Positions 42,649 through 54,302 of a stretch of DNA of 64,000 bases are shown piece after piece. A program made the translations under genes and the position numbers. The DNA is from Varroa destructor. Its lineage: Eukaryota; Arthropoda; Arachnida; Mesostigmata; Varroidae. A model generated the notes under the pieces. The model ran no database searches, was not told where the DNA came from, and worked only from the letters and a program-made list of their open reading frames with translations. Location: positions 20,000,871 through 20,064,870 of the forward strand of contig NW_019211459.1 of NCBI RefSeq assembly GCF_002443255.2, in the 5' to 3' direction. How positions within the stretch are numbered: position 1 is the first letter of the stretch; each line of letters opens with the position of its first letter.

Positions 42649-45638
42649 TCACGTAACAATCCCTTTCTTCTTATGCAGTACATACGCTTGTAATTAATAA
42701 ACTATCTGATCAGGTGGAAAAGGCTTCGTTTAAATGAGAGGAAAGCTAATATTCAGACTGGCAAAGACAGTTTCAGTAAGAGGAAAAACAACCCAAAGTC
42801 ACAGTCAACATAAGGTACTACTCAATATCTAAAACGAAATTGATTCGTACGAGTGTTATAGGCCATATCATGTTTTACGGTATGCGTACGCTGGCTTATT
42901 ATATCGCTGAGGTGTTTGACTCATTTCAAATTGTAAAATCTTAGATTTATTTTGGAGGTGACTGCCGATTTTCTACGTGCCGTAAACCTTTGCTCAGTGC
43001 TTAAGTGGCTCTTGTCTAGTTTGTATGTTCGGCACAGTTAATTGTATATATTTAGGTGGCGTAGTATATTATGTGAACGGGGTGTAATCAAGTGTTATTA
43101 CTGCAACTAGCTGAGTAATTAAAAATGTTCTATCATTTATTCCGTTTGGCCGTTCATTCTTCGCTTTACAACATTTTATATGTATGTGAATCGCATAAAG
43201 TGTTCCGGCCGTTGAGTTCTCTGTTTCTTCGCCGATTGAGCGGGTTCGACACAGATTGTCGACGTCACGAAGGCGCCAGGTAGGCGCAAATGTCGTCAAT
43301 ATATAACCTAATTTGAAATTAAGGCCGTGGGTATAGACTAGTTGCATCAAGGGTATACAGAGGTTGTTGTTGCGGTTATCGAGCCTTTAAAATAATCTAA
43401 ATCACTCGACGACACGCACTAGCGGTTCGCACTCGTTTATTTGATTGGGTGTACATTGCCCGATAAAAACACAATCTTTTGCTGAGCGCATTACCGTCCT
43501 GTTTTTACACGCTTGTCGTACATCATCGATTCATCTACGTATCTATGTTCCGATCTTTGTTTATAACAGATTGCATTTTCTCTACCTTAACCTCATCCTT
43601 ACCTTATATACCTTATATTAGTGTACCTTATATACTTCAGACTTGGACAGTAATCGCTAACTTCGTATTGATACAGACTCATGCATCCTCAGAAACATTT
43701 GCCTTCCGCTACTGAACACCGCGTATATCAGAGCTGCTGCTATTGCTTCCGAGAGGTGCGCCACTGTAGATCTGATCTGAGAAGAAGCTGTGCGTTGAAA
43801 GCTGTCGATCAAGAAACGAGGTGGCGTTACCTATTACCTTTCTATTTTGTGAATTACCATTTTACTTTTTCCCTGTACGGGAATAGTGAAATCTGTAATC
43901 TATTTTAATTCAGGCAACAGTTTACATAGACCGTAGACAACATCACGACCTTAGCCGAAATCAACTTGGCAGCTCCTTCCGTATACTTTTCGGTGCTTTT
44001 AGACGTCATTCGAAGCAACAGCAACTTATTCGTATCTAATTATTTCCTATGTTGATTTAATTATAGTTTTGGTATATTATAACTATCAGTCGTATCACTA
44101 AATAGGCTAAAATAACCGTCGATGTTCTATCATTGGTCACGGCGTTTACTACACGCTATCTCAGCACAATTCATGTTAGTATCTCCTTTTATTTATACCA
44201 TATATTCAAGATCATATGTATAACTAGCAGTACTGTCGTCTTCTTGTATTTTGCTTCATTTTATTACATTTTAGTACATCTTCAAAAAAAAAGTTGCGGC
44301 CAGAATGCAATTGTGCCCACTTAATTTATAACCTAGTTTATTCACCGCGAGTTATTGCCCTTCTGCACATTTGCATCCGACCCCTCGTCAGTGGACCTTC
44401 AACACATTAGAAACTCTTTTCCTGGCACCGATCTTGGTTATGTCTAGTGATTTTGTCAGGAGACAGGCTTTCATTAACGGCTCATTCAACGTTCCTCCAT
44501 TTTCGATAGAACCCATACAAGTGGATCCTTTGGCTGCCCGTAACGGTAATCGTGTGCTTAATGCGTCAAGGAAAAGGACCTATCGAGATCAGGATACGTT
44601 AAGAATAAACTGCAAGGAAAAATTAAAAGTTAATTACATTGTGACCTGCACAAAGCGGAAACAAGAATGGTACGAATTCGACTAACGACCCACTTTGAAA
44701 CGCATTTGCCGCTTATCAATGGACAACTAACATGCGGTGGGAAATAACGTGCCGTCGTATTACGTAGGCCGCACCCCCTATTCTGCGAAAAGGCCCACCC
44801 AAAAACTCGTCTTATTAGCAAATGCACAGCAGAACGGACCGCTGTAAAACGCAGCATCGTGAGAACTGTTGAGCACGTAGCGACTCAGGCGGTATTCATT
44901 TGTGCTGTGAAGATACAGTCTATTTGGCAGCATCGTGATGATATTAACATTGATAAGAAGATGATAACAATAACAATAATGACGAAAGTCTGAATAGAAT
45001 AACAAAACTAAGTGGCACTAAGAACAAGTGTTTTATGAAGGCAAATCACCAACGTGTCCGTGAATCTATGAGTACATTGAATGTCGTGAGGTAACAAACA
45101 CAACGACTTGTCCTTACTTTTTTTTATCCGATCCGTACTAGAATAGATCTAGTTTTTTGCTTTGACATCAGATCTGACACGATGTAACACTACATAGGAT
45201 CAACGTATTCGGCTTGTTCTGTATGCGTAACAGCACCGCTCAATTGACTGTTGGTTCTAGCACGATGATTCTTGCGTAGTTTTACATAATACCAGTAGCT
45301 AAATATATGAGCCCATTGGCTTATATAGTTGACTATTGCTAGCTAGAAGATCGATCAGCGCTCGATCTCCAACTTAGAAGTGGTCACGGCCATATAATAG
45401 CGGCATTCAAGATGACATTGAACTTACTTAGGTCGCCACTGGTAAAAATATATCGTTACTTGCAAAACAAATGGCGCCTATATTAATCTACATGCATTCT
45501 ATATAAAATAGTTAATTCTAAGCAATATAACGTGTATATATACGTGTGTGTGTGTGTTAGCGCTATGAAACTAAAATAAATATCACCGTATGAGGCGGCC
45601 TCTCGATCATCTCACAAGAGCGATATCGGTATTAGGGC
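42649..45638. other. AT-rich intergenic region
   Basis: Contains near-repeats of ACCTTATAT around 43600-43634. Frames of 75-104 codons occur but lack ATG, splice or composition support. Confidence 0.45.
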
Positions 45639-45876
45639 TCACACAGGTCGTGATTGATCACCATGTTCATCTTCACTGAAACGGGCGTCATGCGTAGTAA
45701 ACGAAGTGATGCTAGTAACTGGTGGGTGATCTTCGACTTCGAGTCCGCTGGCCGGTTCCTGCGCTATAGTATCATTTCCTAACACAGGGAATTGATATGC
45801 TGCGCCCCGAAGCTTCATAAGCCCCCAGCTGCCGCTTCGTAATAGACGTGGCTTAGTGATGGCGACTCTTTTCGAA
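45639..45876 (-). CDS. Candidate terminal exon, tail-like protein end
   Basis: After a long pyrimidine tract ending GCTGTCTAAG, a frame of 78 codons runs to TGA 45639-45641. It reads SKRVAITKPRLLRSGSWGLM, then FPVLGNDTIAQEP, VEDHPPVTSITSF and ARFSEDEHGDQSRPV. The basic start followed by an acidic, Ser/Thr/Pro-rich end looks like the cytoplasmic tail of a membrane protein. The AAG acceptor is less common than CAG or TAG. GC rises at the proposed border. Family unknown. Confidence 0.45.
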
Positions 45877-46340
45877 CTTAGACAGCAAAACAGAACATAA
45901 CGAAAAGACCACCTTCATTGTTATAAAAGGACCCACAATAGGAACAACATATCTGTCCAAGGATTTCTAACATTCGTTCGATGCTTAACGTTCTATCTAT
46001 GTTTATACACGTGTGTTATAGATGCGTACAGATATGAAGGTCGGTGACAGGACAACTCTCAGTGTCATATTCATCGGAACGATAGTGTCATGGTAATAAA
46101 CATCAAATCTATAACGATACGTAATAGTTATCATTATAATTAATTATCCAAAAACTATATATAATGCATATATAAATAACAGTGTGCACAAGCTCTGGAT
46201 GGACTTTAAGGACGGCTTTTTGATTCTGTCTGCATTTGTTATTATCACTGTTGTTGTATTTAGTATTTTGTTATTAGCCGAGTGCACAAATGCCATTGCG
46301 TGGGTAGTGTAAGAACGTATCTGAAACACAAATTCCATAA

Positions 46341-46529
46341 CTAAACTGGAGACGGCGTCGCCTTTTTGGCAACGAAATTAGAGCGGACGGGCATGTTGTA
46401 GCCCATCATTTGCCGGTTATCTCCCGGCAAACGGAAGAAAACCTCATAATATGAATCGTAACGTGTGTCAGCAAAGCACTGATCACTCAGGTAGATATCT
46501 GCCCATTTGCCCCACATTTCCTTTTTGGC
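46341..46529 (-). CDS. Candidate terminal exon, unknown conserved-looking protein
   Basis: Acceptor GGCCACGTTTAG/GCC opens a phase-0 exon of 62 codons ending at TAG 46341-46343. It reads EMWGKWADIYLSDQCFADTR, then YDSYYEVFFRLPGDNRQMMG and MPVRSNFVAKK. The aromatic-rich, globular composition is unlike chance AT-rich translation. The small exon at 46701-46752 ends in matching phase. No family recognised. Confidence 0.5.
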   Translation of the reverse strand, partial: AKKEMWGKWADIYLSDQCFADTRYDSYYEVFFRLPGDNRQMMGYNMPVRSNFVAKKATPSPV

Positions 46530-46700
46530 CTAAACGTGGCCCACATTATCAAACGCAACCGTTTCTATTCCAAAATTGAATTCAGTGTACATATAATGTT
46601 ATATATTCTTAGATGTCTAGATGACATATAATATCGCTGTATGTGCTTTGTACAATAATGGCGTGGTCGATGAAGAACCGGAGCGTATCTCATATCTTAC

Positions 46701-46752
46701 AGATGTGTCAATCTTCGATAGCAAACAAAACAGACTCGGACCAGTCCTTTCA
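46701..46752 (-). CDS. Candidate small exon upstream of 46341-46529
   Basis: Acceptor CATCACAGCAG/T and good donor ACATCT/GTAAGA, phase 2 to 0, encoding ERTGPSLFCLLSKIDTS. It fits in phase onto the exon beginning at 46529. Short, so support is limited to the splice sites. Confidence 0.3.
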
Positions 46753-47127
46753 CTGCTGTGATGAACACGTCACTTTTTTAATAACATCTAGTAATAATAA
46801 TGATCGTGTATTTATATATCAACAATAGGGAGCTCGCTTGTTTCTGTTTACTTATCAATAGGTTGCTATGTTCACGACATGAAGTTATCTTCATTATCAT
46901 GAGATCATTTATAGCACTGTCTGACATTAATATAAAACGACCTCGTTGTTTCGAGGCTTACATAGCTTTTGCTCAACGCTCTCAAAGATCACACAAATAG
47001 ATTTTCTCGTACGTCGTCCTAGCGTCGTTTCAGCCCATGGTCAAGTATCGCTTCATGCTACATATTCATCTCATGAATGTGCCACGGTGCGATCATAAAC
47101 TGCGGTGTGCTTCCTGATATCTTCAAC

Positions 47128-47571
47128 TCAACCATCAGACTTCGGCGGCGTAACCCAGCCGTATTTGTTGTGGGTTTTTACGAGCGATTTAAACGACATT
47201 TCAGCCAGTTTTCGAGAGAACTGTTTTGACGCTTTCGGTTGAACGTTGATGCGGGCCTGGCCTTTGGACAACGCCGCCGTGACCTGAACAATAATAGCCT
47301 CAACAGTGTATGCTGATGCCCATCCTGCCGGCGTCAACAGTTCGAGACAGATGGCGCCACCTTCCATAACGAAGCCCTTCTCTATGTGCGGTGATAGCAC
47401 TCGGACGAAAGGTGGTAGAAAGGGGAAGTTGTCGGGAAATTCGAAGCACATTTCGACGCACGGAACACCCAGTTCGAGCATATCGCGCGCCAAGGCGCTT
47501 TCAGGGTCCACTTGATGTAACCGAACATACCACTCGAAAAGATTGCTGTCCATTAGCTCGACTGTAAAGGC
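47128..47571 (-). CDS. UBE2Q: UBE2Q terminal exon with catalytic cysteine
   Basis: Acceptor CTTCTGCTTAG/GCC follows a long pyrimidine tract; the frame is then open for 147 codons to TGA at 47128-47130. It reads AFTVELMDSNLFEWYV, aligning with the family's VELxxxSLYxWxV segment. The catalytic cysteine is in GGAICLELLT (codon 47347-47349). The protein ends in GWVTPPKSDG, the usual C-terminus of UBE2Q1 and UBE2Q2. An internal ATG (47553) lies six codons in and is not the start. Confidence 0.93.
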   Translation of the reverse strand, partial: AFTVELMDSNLFEWYVRLHQVDPESALARDMLELGVPCVEMCFEFPDNFPFLPPFVRVLSPHIEKGFVMEGGAICLELLTPAGWASAYTVEAIIVQVTAALSKGQARINVQPKASKQFSRKLAEMSFKSLVKTHNKYGWVTPPKSDG

Positions 47572-48644
47572 CTAAGCAGAAGGAAAGTGGAAACGAGCAA
47601 TCGAAAAATATTAGATTGAGGGGTAGAAAGATCATCTCAACTCCCATTACGGACAACGACGACCGTCACCTCATGCGGCCATCATACGTCTGTTTGCATA
47701 TTCAACGCGTCGTCCAAACGAAAACCATATAATATTGTAGGACGATGCACGTCCTACAAGAAAAAAACGATACTGAAAAAACACCGACCGGTTAAGCTAT
47801 CGCACCTATAGATTAATGCTCTCAAGGGGACATTGTCGCTTACCGGATACTTCTGAGAACCAACGATCTTCTGTATGTCCCGGAGCTCCTTCATGAGCCT
47901 TTTCGTTCGAACTTCTTCATTCCGTTTGATCGTCTCCTGGAAGGCGCGCCGCGTCTTGGCAGTAGACGTCGGCTGCACTTTGCTGCGGGCTGCCAGCGAA
48001 AGAAGCCCGCCGCTTCCGCTTATTGTTCCTTCGTCAGTCTGCTGAGCCCCGATAGAAATTCCGTCTGGATCTGATTGGGCATCTTCAGTTTCGTCGTGGG
48101 ATGCTATTTCGTCGCCGATATCTGGGTGGCGTTTAGGTTGATTTGCGGAAATCGTACGAGCCGTGTCGTGCTTTGGTGTGGCCGGTCGCTGTTCCGGTTT
48201 TGTTGTTTGTCGTAGCTGAAAATCTTTTTGAGAGAGACCTTCGCGCTCCTTTTCAATGCCTTTTCCCTTGTTTTGTTCGTCGTATTCTTCATCGAGTGTG
48301 GGCTCCGTGTCAGATTCGCCTTTTGCCTAAAAAGCGTAATCAGCAGATATTCGAGATTTAAGTTATGAAAGCTCATACTTCCTTAGGGATAAAATTTACA
48401 AGCAAGTCGTATGCATGACATTATTATTAATTATTTGCTGAAGCTTAGTATAATATTGTTTACCCACTACCATACTTTAAATAATTCGAGTTATAAGACA
48501 TCGACCCAGTAACTATCAAACTTGTGAATATTGTACGGAATCAATAGAGGACACCACAACTAAAACCTAAGGCTATAAATGCATTATTTAGTTTGCAGTT
48601 GTCCTTCCTACATTTCCTTAACGTATTCGATCATAGGTCACCCC

Positions 48645-48687
<43 letters not shown>

Positions 48688-49730
48688 AGGTAGCTATTCG
48701 GAAATATTCGAAAAAACCACCGCTAGGGTTTTTTACCCGTATTCGTTTGACCGCGAGTCAAGGCAACTCATTAAGCGGATGCTTCATATTCATTGATTCT
48801 TACCTGATCGTTATGCTCTGTTTGAACGTCCCTTCGAGGCGTAGTCGCTATAGGAGCTGGGACTGGAAATCAAGATTAACATTATTTTAGGTGTATCTCT
48901 TCAGGACTTCTATTAAACTAAGATTCCTAGAAAACAAAACAAAAGCTAGACTTCATCGTGACAGGCTCGATAGTTTTTGACGGGACAGCGTTCATCAGCA
49001 GCTCATTACGATCACTTCGTACTAACGAGAGATGGCAATGGAAATTTGGAAGAATCTATTGCAGGTGCATTTAAAAATGTTATAGAAAAATCACACAAAA
49101 AACAAGCCGTACGAGTGATCATATGGATTTATTACTACAAACAAGATAATAAAAATAATCGTATTTGGCTGTCTCAGACGCTATATCAGAGATCCCCGCA
49201 ACTGCATCTACAGTGTCACAAACACTGAGAGACAAACGTATATATGATAGAGGCTGATAAAATTAATGAGCAAACTATTATTAAATATCTATCTATTTAT
49301 TATAAACGTTTTGTGTTGAAATATAATAATAATAATAATAATAATAATAAAATAAAATGTGCGCTTTACACTTTTTTGATATTACCAAATGAAATTTCTG
49401 CAAAACTTAACTTTTGCTAAAATAAAAAGGTAGAACATTTCAAAGTGCCCCTGTCGTACATGACCAAGAAGAGTAATGCAATTATGGATATCGATGACTC
49501 TACTTAGCATCTTGTGGTATGAGCAACGTACCCAAATGACGGGAGTTGTGGAACCTACTCCGTCGTCTCGAAGTATGAAAGAGCTTGTGGACATTTTTAA
49601 CTTGAAGAAGACGTTGCAGAAGCCGTCGTCGACTACTATGAGGCGAATTCTGCTTAGCGGCACGGATTTGAGCCCCACGAGCGATCTCATCATCGCCTGC
49701 CGGAAGAATGGCTGCTGACGCTCCGCCGAT
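47128..49730 (-). CDS. UBE2Q: UBE2Q-family E2 ubiquitin-conjugating enzyme gene
   Basis: Gene span on the minus strand with coding exons 47128-47571, 47844-48326 and 48804-48862, plus a probable N-terminal exon ending at 49460 or 49532. UBE2Q proteins have an N-terminal RWD-like domain, an acidic linker and a C-terminal UBC domain, and transfer ubiquitin from E1 to substrates, often at non-lysine residues. The UBC part here matches the family well: RLMKELRDI, PPFVRVLSP, the active-site block GGAICLELLT, GWASAY and the family ending TPPKSDG. The linker is rich in Glu, Asp and Gln, as expected. A small exon joining 49460 to 48862 remains unresolved; a 31-base candidate (49386-49416) fits phase 0 to 1. 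No start codon was fixed. Confidence 0.85.
47844..48326 (-). CDS. UBE2Q: UBE2Q linker exon
   Basis: 161 codons, phase 0 to 0. Acceptor CGCTTTTTAG/GCA comes directly after an in-frame TAG; donor is TATCCG/GTAAGC. It starts with an acidic segment (GESDTEPTLDEEYDEQ), continues with Gln/Thr/Ser/Asp-rich linker, and ends in the conserved helix of the UBC fold (TKRLMKELRDI...SQKYP). It joins in frame to AFTVEL of the next exon. Confidence 0.88.
48648..48684. repeat. GA dinucleotide repeat
   Basis: About 18 copies of GA in the UBE2Q intron between 48326 and 48804. On the transcribed (minus) strand it is a CT run that could act as a pyrimidine tract. Confidence 0.95.
48804..48862 (-). CDS. UBE2Q: UBE2Q small linker exon
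   Basis: A 59-base exon between acceptor GATTTCCAG/TCC and donor GATCAG/GTAAGA, phase 1 to 0, encoding PAPIATTPRRDVQTEHNDQ. Both splice sites are strong and the phase-0 end fits the next exon. The sequence is linker-like with no motif, so support comes from splicing and position. Confidence 0.65.
49324..49350. repeat. AAT trinucleotide repeat
   Basis: Nine copies of a TAA/ATA/AAT repeat inside the probable UBE2Q intron. Confidence 0.9.
49460..49730 (-). CDS. UBE2Q: Probable UBE2Q N-terminal (RWD-like) exon
   Basis: Open frame from an acceptor near 49730 (GGTGTAG/ATC). It can end at donor TGG/GTACGT (49532) or run on to donor CAT/GTACGA (49460), both phase 0. The segments RIRLIVVDDGFCNVFFKL and STTPVIWV resemble the family's FRIVSWKLDELHCQFLV and SSSPIWFV. 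That likeness is partial, made from memory rather than by alignment, so the call is only moderate. It could carry the start or need another upstream exon. Confidence 0.5.
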
Positions 49731-50099
49731 CTACACCAAACATGACAAATAGAACAGACAATCAATGGACTATATAAAAAGTAAATAATCCAGAACCTTG
49801 GTAGTCATTGAACAATAATGGTAACGGTTGTACTGTTTCTGTGTTTGGTGTAAAGTCATGGATTTGAAGAAACGCTTCGAGGTCAGTATTGATAATTTCA
49901 GTTTTTCCTATATTCTCGTATGTTATCAGTTGTATAAGGGCGTTTGTTGTACTTGAAATGTCAGAACCTAGATGCTATCGGGAATTTTTTGGTATTTGCG
50001 TATACTTCATTGTTTTTATTAACGTAATGGTTAAAAGAGGACAGGACCACAGATAACTGTTAGACAGAAACTGGACAACTGCAAAATAATGAAACTTAC

Positions 50100-50197
50100 G
50101 TATACGGTCTTCGGAAACTTTTTTTCTGTTGGGACTAACCACTCCCCAAACGAATACTCCAAGAACCAATAGCACTAAATCAGCACAATTAAATAGA
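50100..50197 (-). CDS. Candidate exon with a transmembrane segment
   Basis: Strong acceptor (TTTTCGTCTTACTCAG/T) and strong donor (CGTATAC/GTAAGT), phase 2 to 1. It encodes a hydrophobic stretch (LVLLVLGVFVWGVV) followed by SPNRKKVSEDRI, the usual polar cytosolic flank of a membrane helix. It lies about 370 bases upstream of the UBE2Q N-terminal exon, but UBE2Q proteins have no membrane helix. It probably belongs to another gene or is chance. Confidence 0.3.
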
Positions 50198-53100
50198 CTG
50201 AGTAAGACGAAAATAACGAATCGAATTATGTAACGAAACAGACGCAACGACGTAAACGATTTCCTTGACCAATGCAATAACTTACGTGGAAACTGTCGCA
50301 ATGACACATAAAAACAACACTCACGAGGATGGTTTTATAGGCTAAGTTATGGCAGCTGCATTAAACTCTCCCTTAGACAGAGTAGCTTTAAAAGGGAAAA
50401 TAACAGAGTTGTCTGAGCTAACGCCCCACGCATATGTCTAATTTGGGAAAACTAACTGAAGCAATAACTGGGCTTTGGCGTACATTGGACAAATGAAGTT
50501 AGGCTGATGTGTGGATTAAGTTAGCGCACGAATATCTGGACCAACTAGTAACACTTAACAAATACTTATCCCACTATTATCTATTAGACTTCTGCAAACT
50601 GCAAACGTCTTCCTTCAAAGATATAATTTCTATGTTTTTTTTATTATTTAATTTAAGTTTGCGTGGCCTACTTGCACAATTGAGCTGAGCAGTAAAACAG
50701 CAGTAAAACAACTTCTTCGGCAGCTAGCTTCGAAGACTGGCTAAAATTGGCTTTTTTTTGGAGCCGATATTATTAAATGAGTAGCATTGGAAGTCTTCTA
50801 CGTCATATACGATTATCGCGTCTTGCATCATCCCGTATGCGTAGTACTTTTCTCTCTTCAAGCCTTATAATAGTATATTTTATTATTGGATAATTAAAAG
50901 ATTGCTTCTTAATGTCTTTACCTTAAGGAGGACTTTTTAACGTGTCCGTGTTTATCATTCAGGTTTCTATCTTCAATCTACGTTGTAGACGGGAAATTAT
51001 ATAAAATCTGTAGGAAAATTTTTGAGAAAAGCATAAGTGTATGATCACGCCACGGTCTATTATATATCAAGGCATGGCTACGCGAATGTCCTTTGGGTGC
51101 AAAATGAGCTTTAAACCCAATGCTAAAATTAGGTCTTTTGGGGAAACAAAGATGCCATCATATTTGCTATAGTCTAAGTACAGACGAACATTTTCAAAGC
51201 AGGAGTTATTAGAAAATGAAGGACGTTCACAAGTTTGGATACAAGTGTTTTTTTTTTTGTTTTTTTTTCGAACCATTTTATATAGATGTGTTTCGGTTCA
51301 ATGTATGATTGTTGATCTCATGATTGCTAAAGGGAAATATGGTTACAGGCAGCGTCTCGTAATTGCACATTACAGCTGAACGTCACTCGCTTAATAAATG
51401 GTTAGCTTAACAAATCACTCTATGGTTGTCTTTTACCTCGAGATAATAAAGCATGACGAAGATTCGTTGAGAACAGAACTGAATGAGCTATACTCGATAC
51501 CCCACCAGAAATTTCCTTTATGTCCAGGTGTGTACTTTATGTCACATGTCACTGTGCTCGTTGCGGTGTAGGATATGAAACTCTAAATAAATATCTCCTT
51601 TTTTTAACCAAACAGGATAGAGTTGTTTTAAGATGATGGAAAACTCCTATATACAATAGCGAATCTTAGAGTGTACTCTTGCTCGTACGGATATACGTTG
51701 CCCCGTTTCCGAGCGCCAAAAGATGATCAAGTCAGAGTCATCAGAAATAACCTTTTCATCAATATGCACTTAATATTCGGTCCTAAAATCAGTTGAAGCA
51801 TAGAATTAGATAGTCGCTAGAGAGATCTAGTGACCACGACTTTACAAATGGGTTTTTCTCCATTTGTCAAGTTAAGTACAACCTTAAGTACATTGAATCG
51901 ATTTCATTCCCGGCTCATTCTTAACTCGGGATTATGGCTGAAGTCAGTGTAATGTAAAGCGTCGTGTTTACTTGTGTGTCGGGATAGAAGCGTTTCTGGG
52001 CAACACCGATCCTTGCAGATATCTTGTTAGAATGGCTTATCTAGCTTACGTGTGCGCGGTGCACACACTGTTTGTGTTAGTAAGAAGCTGATCGAGTACC
52101 ATAATATAGGAATATTTTTATAAAATAACGGCGGGGTTCACGTATTGCAGATTTATTCAAGATCTGTAAAAAAAACTAATACTAATCTGCAATGTTAGCA
52201 CTGGTTTCCGTTAATACTGCTGTTCGGCTCTAGTCAATAACGTCCACAATAGGGTTTATAAGGTGTACAGTTCTATAAAACTAAAATAACGTACATAAAA
52301 ATAGGTATACAATACGATCTACTGAGAGTGAACATTACTTCGCAAAAAGATCCAATTTAACCGTAATTTGGGATCTGATTAGAGTCTAATCTGCCTTCCC
52401 TCTAACTCTAGCTATATTGCCTTGTAATCGGAGTAGGGAAAAATCCGTATTATTTTTAATGGTAAAGAAAGCCATTATCTCTTGGGATTTTTATCGTTAA
52501 GGAAATTCGTCTACCAAACCGGCTAAAAATTTTATTATAAAAGCTTTATTTCGGCCTGAAGACCACATCTTCGACAATATATTGCTTTGGTTTACAAAAA
52601 TTTTTCATTCACATACAAAGGTCTTGCAAAAAAAAAAACAGTACAGTCAGAGAAAATAACATTAAAGTATAAACAAACGTTTGTGGTATTATTTTTGTGT
52701 TCTATTGTAGTACCCATTTGACAAATCTTATATTATAAATATGTGATGTAAATAGGGTGGACTCTGCGAATAACCTATCTAAACACGAAAAAATTATATG
52801 GCGATATTTGTTTATAGAAGCTGCCGTAGTAGCCGATCTCTGCCCTTAATGACCCCACACTTACAAAATCGATGAAGAGCTACTACTGTCGATCTTTAGT
52901 CGATTAGGATGTTTATTATCGAATTTTCTGCTTTTACATATAACTTCATTACAAGCTTCTAATTTTACCGAAACTGCGGTATTGACGCGTAAATTTTAAG
53001 AAGCGCACCGACAACATAGACCGTTTACAGGCCTGACTCACAAGATGCGTATTCTAACATGTAAAATTTGTATTTTTTTTACCTTGAACAAATTTCGCGA

Positions 53101-54131
53101 CATTTGAGAGATATCGTTCATATTTAAACATAATTTGATATTGCGCATCATGTTATAAAAAGGAACAACAGAAAATGCAACTCTACAAAGTCACAACGGA
53201 CGATCCAAGCATATTGTCAACGTTTGTAGAAAACTAATAGAAGGTGATAATATCTCAAAGTAACTGTTTAAGTCTAGCGCCCTATCTATCGATCGACAGA
53301 GGGGCGGGGACTTGACATAATTTCAAGGAAATGTTAGGCCGCCATCACCGCGCGGTACGGCCACAGTGTAGACGTTAAGGAATTATGTACCTATATACCT
53401 AAGCCGACTGAAAATAATAAGGGAGCAAAGCTCTACCGACAGGGGCAAAAAGAAGCTAAGGCCAACTCCAACTTCCTACAATAGTAATAATAATGTTAAT
53501 AAGAATCATGCTTTTTCCCCATAGGGTAATTTAAATATTATATGATTTCTGAAAGGATAAGATATTTAGCAATGTCTACAAATAAGCCAACTACGCTCGA
53601 ATACAAAGCACGGTGGTATTCTCTGACACTGTTCAAACCGTTATCCTCTACCGTAATTAATATAATACCTAAATAAAGTTATGACACGATTAGCTGCTCA
53701 CCGCTCCTATTCTTCAACATTTAGTATGTTTTACGAGATCTTTAATTAACACAATGGTTTACCTTGTGATGCGTTTTCAATTATATCGATCGACTGTTAG
53801 ATTTATTTACAGCGGACATAGGCGAAACATTTGACCTGCATAATTTATCTAGATAGGAATTTTGGTAGACGAACAAAGCGTACAAATAATCCTGAGTTCT
53901 AGAAAACAGTGTTCATTATTTAATGCCAAACAACCTATGCCACGATCCGATTAGTTACAATTACCAGCATCTACATTGAGGCCTACTCCCCCTCCCCAAT
54001 CATGTCCAGAGGAAAGGCTCCGTTGTGAAAAGCGATCGAGATATAAAATTTGGCTGCCTCCGTTCCCGACCTAACGCAAATGCTTTCCTACATTTCGTCT
54101 ACGGACGTCAGGACGCACTGGTAGTAAATAC
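50198..54131. other. Long AT-rich gene-poor stretch
   Basis: No frame, RNA gene or repeat family recognised. One of the most AT-rich parts of the window. Confidence 0.5.
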
Positions 54132-54302
54132 CTGTTCGCTGCGAAGTGTGGCCGGATTGTATTTGGCTTCTGTTGAAGAAGTGAAACGTTCGAGCAGCTG
54201 ACGCAGAATGAAGCTGCCCATGGCCGCCTAAAGATCGTCCTGTGGCCTCACAAACGAGGCCGAGATCCCCACGCACCCGGAAGCACTTTGCGCACGTTTT
54301 TT
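54132..54302 (-). CDS. Candidate internal exon, Cys-containing
   Basis: Acceptor TTCTGTGTCACTAG/AA with a good pyrimidine tract and donor CGAACAG/GTATTT, phase 1 to 1, 56 codons. It includes KTCAKCFRVRGDLGLVCEA and SASAARTFHFFNRSQ. GC is above background across the exon. No family recognised; neighbouring exons not found. Confidence 0.4.

Noticed and set aside
44371..44685. 104-codon plus-strand frame
   Set aside because: Starts at TTG in AT-rich DNA with no splice or composition support.
48648..48684. GA/CT run as an exon border signal
   Set aside because: It lies inside a UBE2Q intron and no open frame continues from an AG beside it; treated as a microsatellite.
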